A DNA stretch of 6,201 nt, from the NCBI GenBank assembly GCA_900554625.1, contig USHP01000125.1, positions 1 to 6,201 on the forward strand, read 5' to 3'. The position numbers and the translations under genes are program-made. This DNA comes from an uncultured Eubacteriales bacterium (GTDB taxonomy: Bacteria > Bacillota > Clostridia > Oscillospirales > Oscillospiraceae). Below the pieces are notes generated by a model. It was not told where the DNA came from. It saw only the letters and a program-made list of their open reading frames with translations, and searched no databases. This document shows positions 5,633-6,201 of the stretch, in pieces; position 1 is the stretch's first letter; each line of letters begins with the position of its first letter.

Positions 5633-6109
5633 TTAAGGGGAATCATTCACAACTGGAAGTCCAACTCGCAATACCTCTTTTACGAGTCGATGAATATGAA
5701 TCATCTCTTCATTAATAGTAACAAATGAATACTTTGCCGACTGCCCAAATTCGCCTACCAAATTCGTTGTTTGGGCAATGAGCATCCCAAATTCATGTAT
5801 ATGTGTATCATGGGGTAAATCACAATCAATTAAGAGAATGCTTCCCATCTCACTTCCAGTAAAGTCAACATGAATATCTTGCGCAAAGACTTTATAGAAT
5901 TCGCATACAATAGTAGACATTCTTTTTTCTATAGAAATTATATTATCATTATTTAAAACAAACAAATCAATACCACAGATCGCTCTATATAGCAAACGGC
6001 AAGAAAGCTGTAATGACACCTTTAATGCGAGCATCAGTATCGAAAAAGCAAACATTACATCAGTAATATTATTAAGTTTTGAATCTAATCTCAGAGAAAA
6101 TTCTTTCAA
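5633..6109 (-). CDS. Hypothetical protein, AT-rich, 5' end uncertain or broken
   Basis: I do not recognise this 158-residue frame. It reads as a real protein: a leucine-rich, mostly hydrophobic stretch at about 16-45 (ITDVMFAFSILMLALKVSLQ and onwards) that could be a membrane segment or buried helix, then mixed alpha/beta-like sequence containing MGSILLIDCDLPHDTHIHEF and a His-rich tail region (EEMIHIHRLVKEV). The only conventional start is a TTG at 6107-6109, with AGGA just 2-3 nt upstream, too close to work well. The frame stays open and protein-like for 20 codons further (DYLAFTINQNLGEDVTKD) up to a TAG at 6170-6172, with no ATG, GTG or TTG. It may therefore be a gene remnant, or carry a frameshift near 6160-6172. 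GC is about 35%, well below the parAB and pilus genes, which suggests a different origin. A strong terminator follows. Confidence 0.5.
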   Translation of the reverse strand: MKEFSLRLDSKLNNITDVMFAFSILMLALKVSLQLSCRLLYRAICGIDLFVLNNDNIISIEKRMSTIVCEFYKVFAQDIHVDFTGSEMGSILLIDCDLPHDTHIHEFGMLIAQTTNLVGEFGQSAKYSFVTINEEMIHIHRLVKEVLRVGLPVVNDSP

Positions 6110-6201
6110 ATCCTTTGTGACATCTTCACCAAGATTTTGATTAATCGTAAACGCTAAATAATCCGTACCCTAGCGACTTCACGGTCATTGTGAGAAAATA
6201 G
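6110..6201 (-). other. Upstream edge of the AT-rich frame; second frame open to the window end
   Basis: Two minus-strand frames overlap here. One is the 5' extension of the frame at 5633-6109, open from 6169. The other is open from the window edge (6201) to a TAG at 6154-6156 and reads LFSHNDREVARVRII. Joining the second to the first around 6160-6172 would give one continuous frame, so a single frameshift could explain both. A third possibility is a 15-codon ATG frame (MTVKSLGYGLFSVYD), which is too short to call. Confidence 0.25.

Noticed and set aside
6149..6189. ATG frame MTVKSLGYGLFSVYD as a small protein
   Set aside because: Fifteen codons, no ribosome binding site, and overlap with two more protein-like frames.

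Overview
The window looks like part of a mobile or accessory region from a low-to-moderate-GC Firmicute, most likely a gut Clostridia member (Lachnospiraceae or Oscillospiraceae type). This is inferred from strong AAGGAGG-type ribosome binding sites, an LPXTG-anchored Gram-positive surface protein, a pilus backbone of the sortase-C type, and about 50-55% GC over most of the window. No taxon marker is present, so the assignment stays loose. All credible genes lie on the minus strand, so the biological order runs from high to low coordinates.

In transcription order: (i) 6201-5590 is an AT-rich stretch (about one third GC) holding one unrecognised reading frame (5633-6109) whose 5' end appears broken. 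It is closed by a strong intrinsic terminator at 5554-5584. (ii) 5485-3751 is a plasmid/ICE-type partition cassette, a ParA ATPase followed by a ParB/Spo0J-family protein, overlapping by 44 nt and translationally coupled. (iii) 3750-3549 is a 202-bp leader with a G-free, C-rich tract and a terminator-like hairpin placed just before the next ribosome binding site. (iv) 3548-996 encodes an 850-residue cell-wall-anchored adhesin with a Cys-Gln thioester domain, four CnaB/SpaA-like domains and an LPDTG sorting signal. (v) After another terminator-like hairpin (945-976), 883-1 encodes the N-terminal 294 residues of a major pilin with a W-x3-I-x-L-YPKN pilin motif. The gene continues beyond the window edge, where a sortase C would be expected.

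Together, the last two genes look like the start of a sortase-assembled pilus operon: a thioester adhesin probably carried at the tip, which may bind a host surface covalently, and the shaft pilin. The neighbouring parAB genes suggest that the pilus is cargo of a conjugative element or plasmid. The most interesting non-coding signal is that parA, the adhesin and the pilin are each preceded by a terminator-like hairpin on the coding strand. That is compatible either with three separate transcription units or with conditional termination/antitermination controlling the region. I found no rRNA, tRNA, CRISPR array, transposase or integrase in the window.
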